NCBI RefSeq assembly: GCF_006376675.1
Contig: NZ_VEWK01000007.1
Coordinates: 1-64,000, forward strand
Length of the DNA stretch: 64,000 bases
Direction: 5' to 3'
Source of the DNA: Brucella pecoris
Lineage (GTDB): Bacteria > Pseudomonadota > Alphaproteobacteria > Rhizobiales > Rhizobiaceae
Each line of letters opens with the position of its first letter. The first letter of the stretch is position 1. The position numbers and the translations under genes are program-made. Shown piece by piece: positions 1 to 8,221 of this stretch. Under the pieces are notes generated by a model. That model searched no databases. It worked only from the letters and a program-made list of their open reading frames with translations, and was not told where the DNA came from.

Positions 1-95
1 AATTCTCGCTGCTTCAATTCTAAGTCTCCTGTCAGTCTTGTCTAACAGAAGCCCTCCATTTTTGAAGGGGAAGTCCAGTCACCAAAAAATTCAAG

Positions 96-1130
96 GTGAA
101 GGCTGACGGCGATTTAACGATCTCGCTCACCGTAGAAAACCGGGACGGAGCGAAGTTTGGCAGCCCGCAGGAGCTACTCAACCGCTTCCTCGGCGACCTT
201 ACCTTCGACCCGCTCTCTTTCTCCCGTATGCGAGCTCAGGATCAGGTCAAGGCGCTCCGGTCTCTGGTCAAGGACTACGACTTCGATGCCGCTGACAAGG
301 AATCCAAGGAGCTTTTCACCGAGCGCACGGACGTCAACCGTTCGATCCGCGACCTGAAGGCTCGTATCGAGTCCATCGTCATCCCTGAGTGCGGGGTCTC
401 TGAAAAGGTCAGCGTTGAAGACCTCGTGCAGGATCTTCAGAAGGCCATGGACCACAACGCCGCCGTGACCGCCGCCGAAAGCAAGGCGCAGGCCATCAAC
501 GGCGACATCGAGCGCACCCGCAACTCCATCGCCAACAAGAAACAGGCGATCAACGACCTCCAGCATGCGCTTAATCAAGAAGAGCTGCGGATCGAGGAGC
601 TTAACGACGAGCTTGATGGCATCGAGATCGCAGACCGCATCGATACCAATCCGATCCGCGAGAAGATTTCGGAAGCGGATGAGATCAATGGCGCTCTGAC
701 CCAAATCAAGGCCCGCGAAGAGCTCGTCGACCAGATGAAGGCTCTCCAGCAGAAGAGCGACGAGCTCACCAAGGGCATCGATGCTATCAACCAGGCATCC
801 GCAAACGCCGTCGTCGCAGCGAACCTGCCCATTGCCGGCCTTCAGCTCACGGACGAGGCTGTCATCCTTAACGGCCAGCCGTTTGAGCAGGCAAGCGACG
901 CCGAGCAGCTCCGCGCATCTATCGCGGTGGCGGCTGCGATGAATCCGACGCTCAGGGTTATCCGTGTACGTGACGGCTCACTGCTCGACGCGGACTCGAT
1001 GGCCTTGCTGACCGAGTTTGCACAGGAAAACGACACGCAGGTGTGGATCGAGACGGTTTCGTCCGGCCGCGAGACGGCTGTGGTGATCGAAGACGGGCAC
1101 GTCGCCTCTGGTTTGGAGGCTGCAGAATGA
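96..1130 (+). CDS. Phage SMC/SbcC-like ATPase, 5' part missing
   Basis: The readable protein begins inside the molecule. Residues 1-50 match the stretch that normally follows the N-terminal nucleotide-binding half of phage SMC/RecF-like ATPases, with SPQELLNRFLGDLTFDP as its hallmark. A long coiled coil follows (about residues 60-250), then a C-terminal ATPase half with the signature-like SDAEQLRASIAVAAAM and a Walker B-like LRVIRVRDGSLLD near residue 290. No Walker A is present: the frame is closed by a TGA at 63-65, and no other frame in bases 1-95 supplies the missing half. The GTG at 96 is only a nominal start. The protein probably serves phage recombination with the exonuclease/RecT pair downstream. 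Truncation, contig end or assembly break cannot be told apart. Confidence 0.7.
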   Translation: MKADGDLTISLTVENRDGAKFGSPQELLNRFLGDLTFDPLSFSRMRAQDQVKALRSLVKDYDFDAADKESKELFTERTDVNRSIRDLKARIESIVIPECGVSEKVSVEDLVQDLQKAMDHNAAVTAAESKAQAINGDIERTRNSIANKKQAINDLQHALNQEELRIEELNDELDGIEIADRIDTNPIREKISEADEINGALTQIKAREELVDQMKALQQKSDELTKGIDAINQASANAVVAANLPIAGLQLTDEAVILNGQPFEQASDAEQLRASIAVAAAMNPTLRVIRVRDGSLLDADSMALLTEFAQENDTQVWIETVSSGRETAVVIEDGHVASGLEAAE

Positions 1131-1441
1131 AGATCATCGCGCAAACAGACAGGGCGTATCTCGTTGAAATGACAGATGACGAGATCGTAAGGGCAGCCGG
1201 TTTCTCCTCCACATACAACGATGAGTGGGCCAAGCAGAACGGCGGTAGGCGAGATCCAGTCATAGGGTCGGAGCTCAATGTCAATGCAGCCTACATGTTT
1301 CATTCCCGGATCTCAGGGGCGCAAGAGAAGTGCGTCCAGTCCGCCGGGTTCCTTCGCGGCTTGGCTGACATGATCGAACGGTCACTGCCTGACGTCATCA
1401 CCCAACCTGAAGTATCGAACAGAGAGGAGTCAGCGTCATGA
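1127..1441 (+). CDS. Small phage protein of unknown function (104 aa)
   Basis: The ATG at 1127 overlaps the stop of the ATPase gene (ATGA), which argues for translational coupling; a longer reading from 1043 would lie inside the previous gene. The product is soluble-looking, starts MKIIAQTDRAYLVEMTDDEI and has no motif I recognise. Its stop overlaps the start of the exonuclease gene, so it sits inside the recombination operon. The opening resembles small phage proteins often found next to recombination genes, but no function follows from that. Confidence 0.75.
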   Translation: MKIIAQTDRAYLVEMTDDEIVRAAGFSSTYNDEWAKQNGGRRDPVIGSELNVNAAYMFHSRISGAQEKCVQSAGFLRGLADMIERSLPDVITQPEVSNREESAS

Positions 1442-2568
1442 CCGACCTCAACTTCATCCCTAATGCCGACGGCACATACACCTTGCCTCCAGGCATTTAC
1501 TTCGACCTGCCAGAAGACGTGTACCACGCTGATACTTCGCTCGGCTCGACGTCCATCAAGGATTTGGCATCCAAGCCATGCAAGTGGCAGTACGACCGGC
1601 TCCGTCCTCGTCGCGAAGTCGAGCAGGAATACCTGATCTGGGGCAGCGCATGGCACTGCCGCGTTCTGGAAGGCAAGGAAGAGTTCGATAAGCGGTATGC
1701 AAAGCCGCCGCGACCGCATGACTACCCGGAAGCGTTGAACACGACCGACCAGATCAAGGACTTCCTTCGCATGCACGGCCAAAAGCTCACCGGCACCAAG
1801 CCTGAGCTGACTGCAAGGGCGCGCGAGCTTGATGAATGCCCGCCATTCTTCGACGAGATCCTTGCACGCTGGCAGGCCGAGCATCCGAACCATGTCGAGC
1901 TGACTGACCGGCAGGTGGTCGAGATCGAGGACGCCGTTGCGAACATGGAGCGTGATCCGATCCTCACTTCCGTCATGACGGCTGGCTCTCTGGTCGATGG
2001 TGCCGCTGAAATGTCCATCTTCTGGGTGGATGAGCGAGGAATCCGCCGCAAGTGCCGCCTCGACTACTCGCTTGCCCCTGCTGGTGAGCGCGTCAAGTCT
2101 CTGATCGTCGACCTGAAATCGTTCAACTCGTTCAAGGGCGGCTCGGACGAAGAGGCGGCAGTGCTCAAGGTTCACGAGATGGCCTACGACGTGCAGGTCG
2201 CCGCGTATCTGGAAGGATATGTGGCCGCACGCAAGCTTCTCGAGCAGGGAATGATCTTCGGAACGCCTCCGCGAGGGGAATACCTGCATTCGTTCCTGCA
2301 CTCGCAGGGGATCGATTGGGTATGGGTGATGATGCGCCGTGACAACGGCATGGTGCCGGTCACGCTGTCCGTCGACACCGAGGACAAGATGTTTGTCCAC
2401 GCGAAGAACATCGTCGGGGACGCTCTCGATACCTACCGCTTCTATCTCGACCGCTACGGGCCGGACCAGCTGTGGACTCCGCCGCCGAAGGTTCCGCTGC
2501 GCCTGAACCACTCCGTCATGCCTACCTACAACCGAGGAATACAATATGAGCAACCTAATCACCGTTGA
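1438..2568 (+). CDS. Phage PD-(D/E)XK exonuclease, exodeoxyribonuclease VIII/RecE-like
   Basis: A 376-residue member of the PD-(D/E)XK nuclease family used by phages for 5' end resection. Visible elements are the N-terminal substrate segment (YHADTSLGSTSIKDL), the GSAWHCRVLE motif near residue 75, a metal-binding Asp in RRKCRLDYS near residue 205 and the Asp-x-Lys of IVDLKSF near residue 222, followed by a Gln/Tyr helix (YDVQVAAYLEGY). It overlaps the RecT gene by 23 bases, the classic exonuclease-annealase pairing. It presumably degrades one strand of phage DNA ends so that RecT can anneal the exposed single strand. Confidence 0.88.
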   Translation: MTDLNFIPNADGTYTLPPGIYFDLPEDVYHADTSLGSTSIKDLASKPCKWQYDRLRPRREVEQEYLIWGSAWHCRVLEGKEEFDKRYAKPPRPHDYPEALNTTDQIKDFLRMHGQKLTGTKPELTARARELDECPPFFDEILARWQAEHPNHVELTDRQVVEIEDAVANMERDPILTSVMTAGSLVDGAAEMSIFWVDERGIRRKCRLDYSLAPAGERVKSLIVDLKSFNSFKGGSDEEAAVLKVHEMAYDVQVAAYLEGYVAARKLLEQGMIFGTPPRGEYLHSFLHSQGIDWVWVMMRRDNGMVPVTLSVDTEDKMFVHAKNIVGDALDTYRFYLDRYGPDQLWTPPPKVPLRLNHSVMPTYNRGIQYEQPNHR

Positions 2569-3793
2569 TTCAGTCGGCGGATTTCTTGACCAGATCCGGG
2601 GGGACATCGAGCCCCTCGTTATCGACAGCGGCAAGAGCTTCGACCGCCTCAAGTCGGTGTTTCTGATTGCCGTGCAGCAGAACCAGGACATCCTGAAGTG
2701 TTCGACGACGAGCATTAAGCGGGAGATCCTGAAGTGCGCTGCAGACGGTCTTGTCCCGGACAACAAGGAAGCCGCGATGATCCCCTACAAGGGGGAGCTT
2801 CAGTACCAGCCCATGGTGATGGGCATCATCAAGCGGGTGAAAGAGCTCGGCGGCGTCTTCTCCATCGTCTGTAAGCTGGTCCACGAGAATGACGAGTTCG
2901 TGCTCAACGAGGCCGACCCTGACTCCTTGCTCCACAAGTCAAACCCATTCGCCACGGCTAAGGACCGCGGCGCTGTAACTGGCGGCTATGCCGTTTTTCG
3001 TGATGACCAGAAGCGGGTGATGCACCTTGAAACTATGTCCATCGAAGACTTCGTGAAAGTGCGCAATGCTTCGAAGGCGCCAGACTCTCCAGCGTGGAAG
3101 AACTGGACGAACGAGATGTACCGCAAGGCAGTGCTTCGTCGCGGCTCCAAGTATGTCCCGATCAACAACGACAAGATCCGTGCGCTCCTCGAACGCCAGG
3201 ACGAAATGTTCGACCAGTTCAATACTGCGCGTCAGACCGAGCGGGTGAATCCATTCACTGGCGAAGTCATCGAGCACGATCAGACCAAGGCCGTCACTGA
3301 CCAAAGCCAGACTGGCTTCAAGATGGACGCAGGGGCAGCTCAGGAGCGCGAGAAGGAACCGGCAAAGCAATCGCAGCCAAAGTCGGAGCAAAGCGCTGAG
3401 TGGGCCAGCCAGACCGGACAAGGCAGCAAGCCGAAGCAGGATGCCAAGAAGGAGGAACCGTCTGGCCCTCCGTCCGCACCTGACGACATCATGATCCAGC
3501 GTGAGGACCACGACATCATCCTCGAAGGTTGCGAAAAGCTGCTCGGTATCGCGCTCGACATGGGTATCGACGCCCGCGATCGCCGAGGTGTGCTGAAGCA
3601 GGCGGCTCAACATTGGGCATCTGCAACGCCGGACTACGCGAAGCCACTCATGAAGGCATGCATCGACATGACCGATTGGGCAATCAAGCGAGATGCCGAC
3701 AAGCTGGCTTGGTCAGCCGAGCACGCGATGTTCGTCCACAAGGTGAAGAGTCTTCTCGGCGTCGAGAAGCTGAACGTCGGGAGTTACCCGTGA
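2546..3793 (+). CDS. recT: RecT family single-strand annealing protein
   Basis: The first 230 residues carry the RecT core: helices around LKCSTTSIKREILKCAADGL, the AAMIPYKGELQYQPMVMGI strand pair and the NEMYRKAVLRRGSKYVP helix. At 415 residues it is longer than typical RecT proteins: a Lys/Gln/Ser/Pro-rich linker (about 265-315) joins a second predicted helical domain (about 325-415) that I do not recognise. RecT proteins bind single-stranded DNA and anneal complementary strands during phage recombination. The start overlaps the exonuclease gene, so the two are co-translated. The extra C-terminal domain may be a partner-binding module; that is inference. Confidence 0.9.
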   Translation: MSNLITVDSVGGFLDQIRGDIEPLVIDSGKSFDRLKSVFLIAVQQNQDILKCSTTSIKREILKCAADGLVPDNKEAAMIPYKGELQYQPMVMGIIKRVKELGGVFSIVCKLVHENDEFVLNEADPDSLLHKSNPFATAKDRGAVTGGYAVFRDDQKRVMHLETMSIEDFVKVRNASKAPDSPAWKNWTNEMYRKAVLRRGSKYVPINNDKIRALLERQDEMFDQFNTARQTERVNPFTGEVIEHDQTKAVTDQSQTGFKMDAGAAQEREKEPAKQSQPKSEQSAEWASQTGQGSKPKQDAKKEEPSGPPSAPDDIMIQREDHDIILEGCEKLLGIALDMGIDARDRRGVLKQAAQHWASATPDYAKPLMKACIDMTDWAIKRDADKLAWSAEHAMFVHKVKSLLGVEKLNVGSYP

Positions 3794-3873
3794 TCGCATA
3801 AATCGTGGCGCCGACCTCTCGGCGTCACCCACCTTTCAAGCATGAAAAACGTAGTGAAATTGAGGAATATGCC

Positions 3874-4179
3874 ATGAAGACTTTCGGCGATGAGGCTCGT
3901 GACCTCTCATATGAAATCTCCGAACGGGAGCTTGATCTCAGATTACTGACCGAGTTCCAGGCGAAGGGCGGAGGGTTCCGCCTCTCTGTCACCTGCGACC
4001 ACCCTGATGATTACGTCAGGAACGTCATCCAGAGAATGGGACATGACGAGTTCCTGCTCAAGACGGTCATGAATTACATGGTCAAGCAAGCCACGCTGGA
4101 CTTGAACAATGCCGTGCTGAAGCTTCGCGCTCACACCATCTCTCACAATTCGACGCAGGTAAGCGAGGCTCGGCCATGA
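3874..4179 (+). CDS. Small phage protein of unknown function (101 aa)
   Basis: The start ATG at 3874 follows a GAGGA ribosome site at 3862-3866; the GTG at 3805 would add 23 residues without such a site. The product is a charged, mostly helical protein (TFGDEARDLSYEISERELD) with no recognised domain. It overlaps the exonuclease gene downstream by 4 bases and so belongs to the same transcription unit. Confidence 0.7.
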   Translation: MKTFGDEARDLSYEISERELDLRLLTEFQAKGGGFRLSVTCDHPDDYVRNVIQRMGHDEFLLKTVMNYMVKQATLDLNNAVLKLRAHTISHNSTQVSEARP

Positions 4180-4910
4180 AGATCCGCTGCATCGATTTTG
4201 AAACCACAGGGAAGGTTGAAGAGCGGGAGAGGGGGAAACCGGTTGGCGTTTGCGAGTTCGGATTCACCGACGTTGACGGCAGCACTGGCGCTGTAAGCAA
4301 GCCGGTCTCCTCTCTCATCAACTGCGGCATCGCCATGCCACCTGAAGCGCGCGCCATCCACCATATTTCAGACGAGGATGTTTCTGAATCACCAACGCCG
4401 GACTTCGCGTTCAAGTCTTTGATGGACGGCATGGAACCGGGCGACGTTTTCTGCGCACACAACGCAGCGTTTGAACAGGCGCTCTTCACCGGCAGCACGT
4501 TCCCCTGGATCTGCACCATGCAGTCAGCAAAGCATCTGTGGGAAGACGCGCCGGGCTACAGCAACCAGACGCTGCGCTACTGGCTAGGAGTGGATGCCGA
4601 TTTCGAATGGCCTCATCTGGCAATGCCGCCACACCGGGCCGGGCCCGACGCCTACGTTACGGCTCACATCCTGTCACGGATGGTCAAGGACAAGCATCCA
4701 TCGGTCCTCATCCAGCTCACCAACACGCCGGTTCTCCTGAAGACCGTGAGCTTTACCAAGGATCATTACGGCAAACTCTGGTCCGACATGGACCGAGGAT
4801 TCCTCGAGTGGTGCGTCGACCCTCGCAGGGACAACCTCAGCCCCGAGATACGGCACACCGCACGTCACTGGCTCAACAAATTGACGATGTCCGGCACTCC
4901 ATTCGCATAG
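4176..4910 (+). CDS. DnaQ/ExoX-like DEDD 3'-5' exonuclease
   Basis: A 244-residue protein with the DEDD exonuclease fold. Asp and Glu of motif I are in CIDFETTG (residues 5-12), motif II is around FCAHNAAFEQ (near residue 92), and the final His/Asp motif is in PPHRAGPDAYVTAHIL (near residue 155). After the catalytic domain a short segment, DHYGKLWSDMDRGFLEW, resembles the Gly-Lys-x-W module found at the C terminus of exonuclease X-like proteins. Such enzymes trim 3' ends. In a phage recombination operon the role is probably end processing or removal of displaced strands. Confidence 0.82.
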   Translation: MKIRCIDFETTGKVEERERGKPVGVCEFGFTDVDGSTGAVSKPVSSLINCGIAMPPEARAIHHISDEDVSESPTPDFAFKSLMDGMEPGDVFCAHNAAFEQALFTGSTFPWICTMQSAKHLWEDAPGYSNQTLRYWLGVDADFEWPHLAMPPHRAGPDAYVTAHILSRMVKDKHPSVLIQLTNTPVLLKTVSFTKDHYGKLWSDMDRGFLEWCVDPRRDNLSPEIRHTARHWLNKLTMSGTPFA

Positions 4911-4920
4911 GCACATTCCG

Positions 4921-5121
4921 ATGACTTACCAAGTTCTCGCCGTCTACCTGCACGGCACACATGCTGAAACCCAATATTACGTGGCAAAGGATTCCGTCAC
5001 GGTGCAACAGATCCTGCGGGGCGACGATAGTGGTGTCGTCTGCCTCGTCCTTCAGCCCGAGAAGGCAGGGTTGATTGCTCACTTGCTGAACACTTCCGAT
5101 GAGCAGCCCAAAGGTTCGTAA
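4921..5121 (+). CDS. Small phage protein of unknown function (66 aa)
   Basis: A short open frame between two supported phage genes, starting 10 bases after the exonuclease stop and overlapping the HNH-like gene by 23 bases. The product (MTYQVLAVYLHGTHAETQYY) has alternating hydrophobic and charged residues and no recognised motif. The ribosome site is weak; support comes mainly from spacing and overlap. Confidence 0.6.
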   Translation: MTYQVLAVYLHGTHAETQYYVAKDSVTVQQILRGDDSGVVCLVLQPEKAGLIAHLLNTSDEQPKGS

Positions 5122-5524
5122 GCGGATTCCAGACCGGGTGAAGCTCGAGGCCGCGCTGCGAAGGTTCGGCCTCACGATCAAAGAAGTCGAGTTCGATCAC
5201 AGCCCGGCTCTGGCGCTCAGACCAATCAATCCTCTGACCGGCGACACGATCCCGCCGGCCAACGACCCGGACCACATCGACATGCTTCTCACCCAGGAGC
5301 ACCGGGTCAAGACATTCGGGCGAGGGGGAGAGAAGCGGATTACCACCGCCGATGGAGACATCGGAAAGATCGCGAAGGTCCGCAGGCTCACCAAGCAGCA
5401 AGAGGCGTACCGCCAGCGCCTTATCGCGAAGGCCACCGGACAGGAACAGCCCCCACGCAAGAGCAAATGGCAAAGCCGTCCACTTGGGAAACGCAAAACA
5501 ATTCAGAGGGATACATCCGAATGA
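5099..5524 (+). CDS. HNH-like phage protein without zinc cysteines
   Basis: The 141-residue product has a degenerate HNH-type order: FDHSPALALR (residues 38-47), then PPANDPDHID (near 62-71) and LLTQEHRVKTFGRGG (near 73-88), followed by a basic region and a helical tail (LTKQQEAYRQRL). In canonical HNH nucleases the same order of His, Asn and His sits around a Cys-bound zinc; no CxxC pair is present here. Similar proteins recur in rhizobial prophages. It may be a nuclease or a DNA-binding derivative; the sequence does not settle which. Confidence 0.6.
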   Translation: MSSPKVRKRIPDRVKLEAALRRFGLTIKEVEFDHSPALALRPINPLTGDTIPPANDPDHIDMLLTQEHRVKTFGRGGEKRITTADGDIGKIAKVRRLTKQQEAYRQRLIAKATGQEQPPRKSKWQSRPLGKRKTIQRDTSE

Positions 5525-5658
5525 CGATGTTTCGCATTCACACCCGGTCATCTGGAACGTTCGACGTCGAAGCCAAAGACCCGAACCACGCCCGGAAGAT
5601 CTTCCTGGCTGAGAACGAGAAGATGATCATCACCAAGATCAAAGTCGTGAAGGGATAA
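5521..5658 (+). CDS. Small phage protein (45 aa)
   Basis: The ATG at 5521 overlaps the stop of the HNH-like gene (ATGA). The product, MTMFRIHTRSSGTFDVEAKD followed by a Lys/Ile-rich end, fits a short beta-alpha-beta arrangement. A longer reading from 5467 would run inside the previous gene and is less likely. No function recognised. Confidence 0.6.
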   Translation: MTMFRIHTRSSGTFDVEAKDPNHARKIFLAENEKMIITKIKVVKG

Positions 5659-5662
5659 TGAA

Positions 5663-5998
5663 ATGAGACTGCCCGACTTTCTGCGCCGCTCCGACGATGC
5701 TTCCTTCGCAGAGGCAGAGCGCACTATAGCCAGCACACTCCTGACCGACCTCGACGTGCGGACACGCTTAGAACGAGAGCGTGACAATGCTGCGACCCGC
5801 CTGGACACGCTTCAGGCGGAGCGTCTGAGGATAGCCGAGCGGATTTCGTCCGCGACCACGGACCTCCGCGAGCTGGATCGCATCATCGCTGGCATGGAAG
5901 CGCACCTGCGCACCTTAGATGTACCTTCCATCGTTGAGTACGACCCTGATCAGATGGTCGCCGCGACCGCAATCTGTGCCGAGGAGGTGCGACAGTGA
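5663..5998 (+). CDS. Coiled-coil phage protein (111 aa)
   Basis: Starts 4 bases after the preceding stop. Residues 35-85 form a clear coiled coil, with heptads such as RLERERDNAATRLDTLQAER and then LRELDRIIAGMEAHL. No enzymatic motif is seen. A GAGGAGG ribosome site for the next gene lies in its last codons, another sign that this is a densely coupled operon. Confidence 0.65.
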   Translation: MRLPDFLRRSDDASFAEAERTIASTLLTDLDVRTRLERERDNAATRLDTLQAERLRIAERISSATTDLRELDRIIAGMEAHLRTLDVPSIVEYDPDQMVAATAICAEEVRQ

Positions 5999-6204
5999 TG
6001 TACGTTCTCGTCATTTGCGCTGGCATTTCAGCGATGGGCTGCGGGGTTTACGAGCGATCGGAACCGATGACTCAGACCGATTGTTACGGCGCTCTCGAAG
6101 CTCTGCGCTTTGATGTCGACGCCTCCGGGGATACCCGCCGCTCGGCTTACGCCCTTTGCAAGCCTGTCAATCCATCACCGGCACCGAAGGGAGAGGGCGA
6201 ATGA
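5998..6204 (+). CDS. Small phage protein with hydrophobic N terminus (68 aa)
   Basis: The ATG at 5998 lies 10 bases after GAGGAGG at 5981-5987; a GTG one codon upstream is also possible. The N terminus (MYVLVICAGISAMGCG) is hydrophobic enough for a signal or membrane anchor, and three Cys residues are present. Short proteins opening this way are common in phage early regions of rhizobia; function unknown. Confidence 0.6.
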   Translation: MYVLVICAGISAMGCGVYERSEPMTQTDCYGALEALRFDVDASGDTRRSAYALCKPVNPSPAPKGEGE

Positions 6205-6440
6205 GATCATTCACGACCTACGGCGTCACCCGCACTTTCGGCGGCACAACTTACCGCGTGGAGGGACTCTCGTCCCATGAGGAGGCCCTGATGCGCGTTC
6301 ACAAGCGCGCTTTCGAGGATGGCAATTGGTCGCCTCCAAAGCTCCGGGAGAAGTGGTGGCAGTTCTGGCGACCGCGTGAGCACGACATAATCGAAGCGCA
6401 CTTCGCTGCGCTGGAGGCATTGAACGGGGAGGGCGAATGA
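6201..6440 (+). CDS. Small phage protein (79 aa)
   Basis: The ATG at 6201 follows GAGAGGGCG and overlaps the previous stop. The product has a Trp-rich centre (REKWWQFWRPREHD) and no recognised domain. It is coupled by a further 4-base overlap to the HTH protein downstream. Confidence 0.6.
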   Translation: MRSFTTYGVTRTFGGTTYRVEGLSSHEEALMRVHKRAFEDGNWSPPKLREKWWQFWRPREHDIIEAHFAALEALNGEGE

Positions 6441-6688
6441 TCATGAGAAGCCGTGTCCCACATTACGTGGCTCGCCGACTCCGCCAGCTCGTCAGTATCA
6501 TTGAGGATGGCACCAGCCACAAAGCGGACGACCTCGCGGTCATCCTCGATACGTCACCTCGCACGATCTATCGGGACATTTCCCTTCTTCGTCGTCACGG
6601 CTGGAATATCCCCGGAGAAGCTGGCGTCGGTTACATCTTCAAAGGGAAGGGGTCTTTCGACGTCCTGTCCGCTGCGGGAGGCGTGTGA
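6437..6688 (+). CDS. Small HTH DNA-binding protein (DeoR/WYL-type helix-turn-helix)
   Basis: An 83-residue protein that is almost entirely one winged helix-turn-helix. RRLRQLVSIIEDGTSHKADD leads into LAVILDTSPRTIYRDISLLR, the recognition helix typical of HTH_11/DeoR-type domains, then a wing (HGWNIPGEAGVGYIF). It has no effector domain. It probably regulates the phage early operon in which it lies. No operator was identified. Confidence 0.75.
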   Translation: MIMRSRVPHYVARRLRQLVSIIEDGTSHKADDLAVILDTSPRTIYRDISLLRRHGWNIPGEAGVGYIFKGKGSFDVLSAAGGV

Positions 6689-6742
6689 CAATGGCCCAAC
6701 TAGTCCCCGTCCCCACACGATAAATCTAAAGGAATCCAAGAC

Positions 6743-7093
6743 ATGAGCTCAAACAACGATGCCAGCCATACGGCCCTCGAGGTCTACGTCGTCGGAGACC
6801 GCACGATGGAGAAAGTGTTCAGACCTGCCGGGTTAACGAACGTCTCCGATCTGCAGGCAGTATTCGATGCGGTTGAGAAAGCTTTGACAGAGCCGGATCT
6901 ACCGTTTCGCCACGACGATATCAAGCGCGGGCTGATCCTCTTCCGCACAAGCAACAACGCACACGGCTATACGAACTTCGTATCGTTGACGGCCAAGGTC
7001 GACGCTCTCCCGCAGATTGCAAAGGACGAACTGGCGGACCTGATGCGGAGTATTGCCAGTGGGTTGTCACCTGCGTCGGAGGGGGTGAAATGA
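6743..7093 (+). CDS. Phage protein of unknown function (116 aa)
   Basis: The ATG at 6743 is preceded by AAAGGA at about 6729. The 54 bases between the HTH gene and this start hold no other credible gene. The product is acidic and soluble with no recognised motif. Its stop overlaps the next start by 4 bases. Confidence 0.65.
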   Translation: MSSNNDASHTALEVYVVGDRTMEKVFRPAGLTNVSDLQAVFDAVEKALTEPDLPFRHDDIKRGLILFRTSNNAHGYTNFVSLTAKVDALPQIAKDELADLMRSIASGLSPASEGVK

Positions 7094-7446
7094 GCAAGCT
7101 ATTCAAGGTAAAAGACCCCGGACATTTTGGTGATTGTGTCGTCGGCAAATTCAAGACCATTGATGAAGCCATAAAGTGCGCCGAGGAAGTTCTCGCGGAG
7201 TACAGACAGGGTAGCCGCAACGATGGCGAATGGTCCACGGACACCGAAGAAATCAGAGTTGTCCAAGGTGAAACAGTCGTTGCTCGCGCCGTAGAATGCA
7301 ATGTTATCGAGCGCCCAGACGATGTTGATGAAGACGGCTATTCGCCTTCCGAAGGCCTATGGTTCAACAGCGTAGATCGGTACTGCGATTATAAGATCGA
7401 GCGCGTTGCCACCCACCCATCAGGAGGCGACCGTCATGGCGAGTGA
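7090..7446 (+). CDS. Phage protein of unknown function (118 aa)
   Basis: Starts at 7090 inside the preceding stop, with a GGAGGGGG ribosome site just upstream. The product (MSKLFKVKDPGHFGDCVVGK) is acidic with several Glu/Asp-rich stretches and no recognised domain. Its 3' end overlaps the next gene by 11 bases. Confidence 0.65.
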   Translation: MSKLFKVKDPGHFGDCVVGKFKTIDEAIKCAEEVLAEYRQGSRNDGEWSTDTEEIRVVQGETVVARAVECNVIERPDDVDEDGYSPSEGLWFNSVDRYCDYKIERVATHPSGGDRHGE

Positions 7447-8221
7447 ACTAGAGCGCAAGGAAGCCTTCCTCAAAGTTTGGTTTGATGCACCTGAAAACAT
7501 TCATTGGGCGCATGGAATGTCGAATGGTGTGGAAAAGGACATAAGCGATACCTTTGACCGAGCTATTGCCGCTTGGAATACCCGCCCCGCGCCTGCCGCT
7601 ACAGATACGGGACTGGTGACGGTGGCCGAGAACTTGGCGCGGACCATTTGGGGCTATTTCAAAGGTGGTCCCGAGGCAATCGCTTGGTTTGACAACAACA
7701 AATCTCTGGACGGTCCCACGTGGCTTATCGAGCAATGCCGCTCGCAGGCTGGGGATCTATTGGCGGCGGAACGGGCGAAAACGGAGCGATGGCACAAGAA
7801 AGCTATGGATGCTGGCGTCATTGTGCATTCTGACGGCACAACCTCTCATCCGATGCGTAAAGAGCTTGACAGCCTGAAAGCCGACAACGCGGCGCAGGCA
7901 GCGCGGATTAAGGAGTTGGAGGCAGCTCTTGACCATTCCGAAGGCGATTATTGGCGGTTCTTGCATAATCAGTGTCTGGAATTGGGCCAAGCGCATAAAG
8001 CCCTCGAAGCCAAGCTCGCGGCGGCTGAGCAAACGGCACGAGCAGCCCACGAGACGCTGATCGAGATCAATCCATCGAACTACAACCATGATGACGTTTG
8101 CCAACTGAATGACGCGAGCGTGGAAGCAATCTTCCTGCTGGCCGATATCCTTGGCGAAACGCATGGGAAAACAAAGGAATGGTGGGACGAACGCCGCGCC
8201 GTGCTGGGAGGGAAGCCATGA
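7436..8221 (+). CDS. Phage protein with Lar/Eaa-like motif and coiled coil (261 aa)
   Basis: The ATG at 7436 follows CAGGAGG. Near residue 50 lies DRAIAAWNTRPAP, the short motif shared by many phage Lar (restriction alleviation)-like and Eaa-like proteins. The middle (about 130-200) is a coiled coil with heptads such as ARIKELEAALDHSEG. A direct anti-restriction role cannot be claimed from the motif alone. The stop overlaps the helicase start. Confidence 0.6.
   Translation: MASELERKEAFLKVWFDAPENIHWAHGMSNGVEKDISDTFDRAIAAWNTRPAPAATDTGLVTVAENLARTIWGYFKGGPEAIAWFDNNKSLDGPTWLIEQCRSQAGDLLAAERAKTERWHKKAMDAGVIVHSDGTTSHPMRKELDSLKADNAAQAARIKELEAALDHSEGDYWRFLHNQCLELGQAHKALEAKLAAAEQTARAAHETLIEINPSNYNHDDVCQLNDASVEAIFLLADILGETHGKTKEWWDERRAVLGGKP

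Noticed and set aside
1300..2766. 488-codon minus-strand open frame across the exonuclease gene
   Set aside because: It is antisense to a well-supported nuclease gene, has Arg/Leu/His-rich composition and no domain; a product of codon bias on the other strand.
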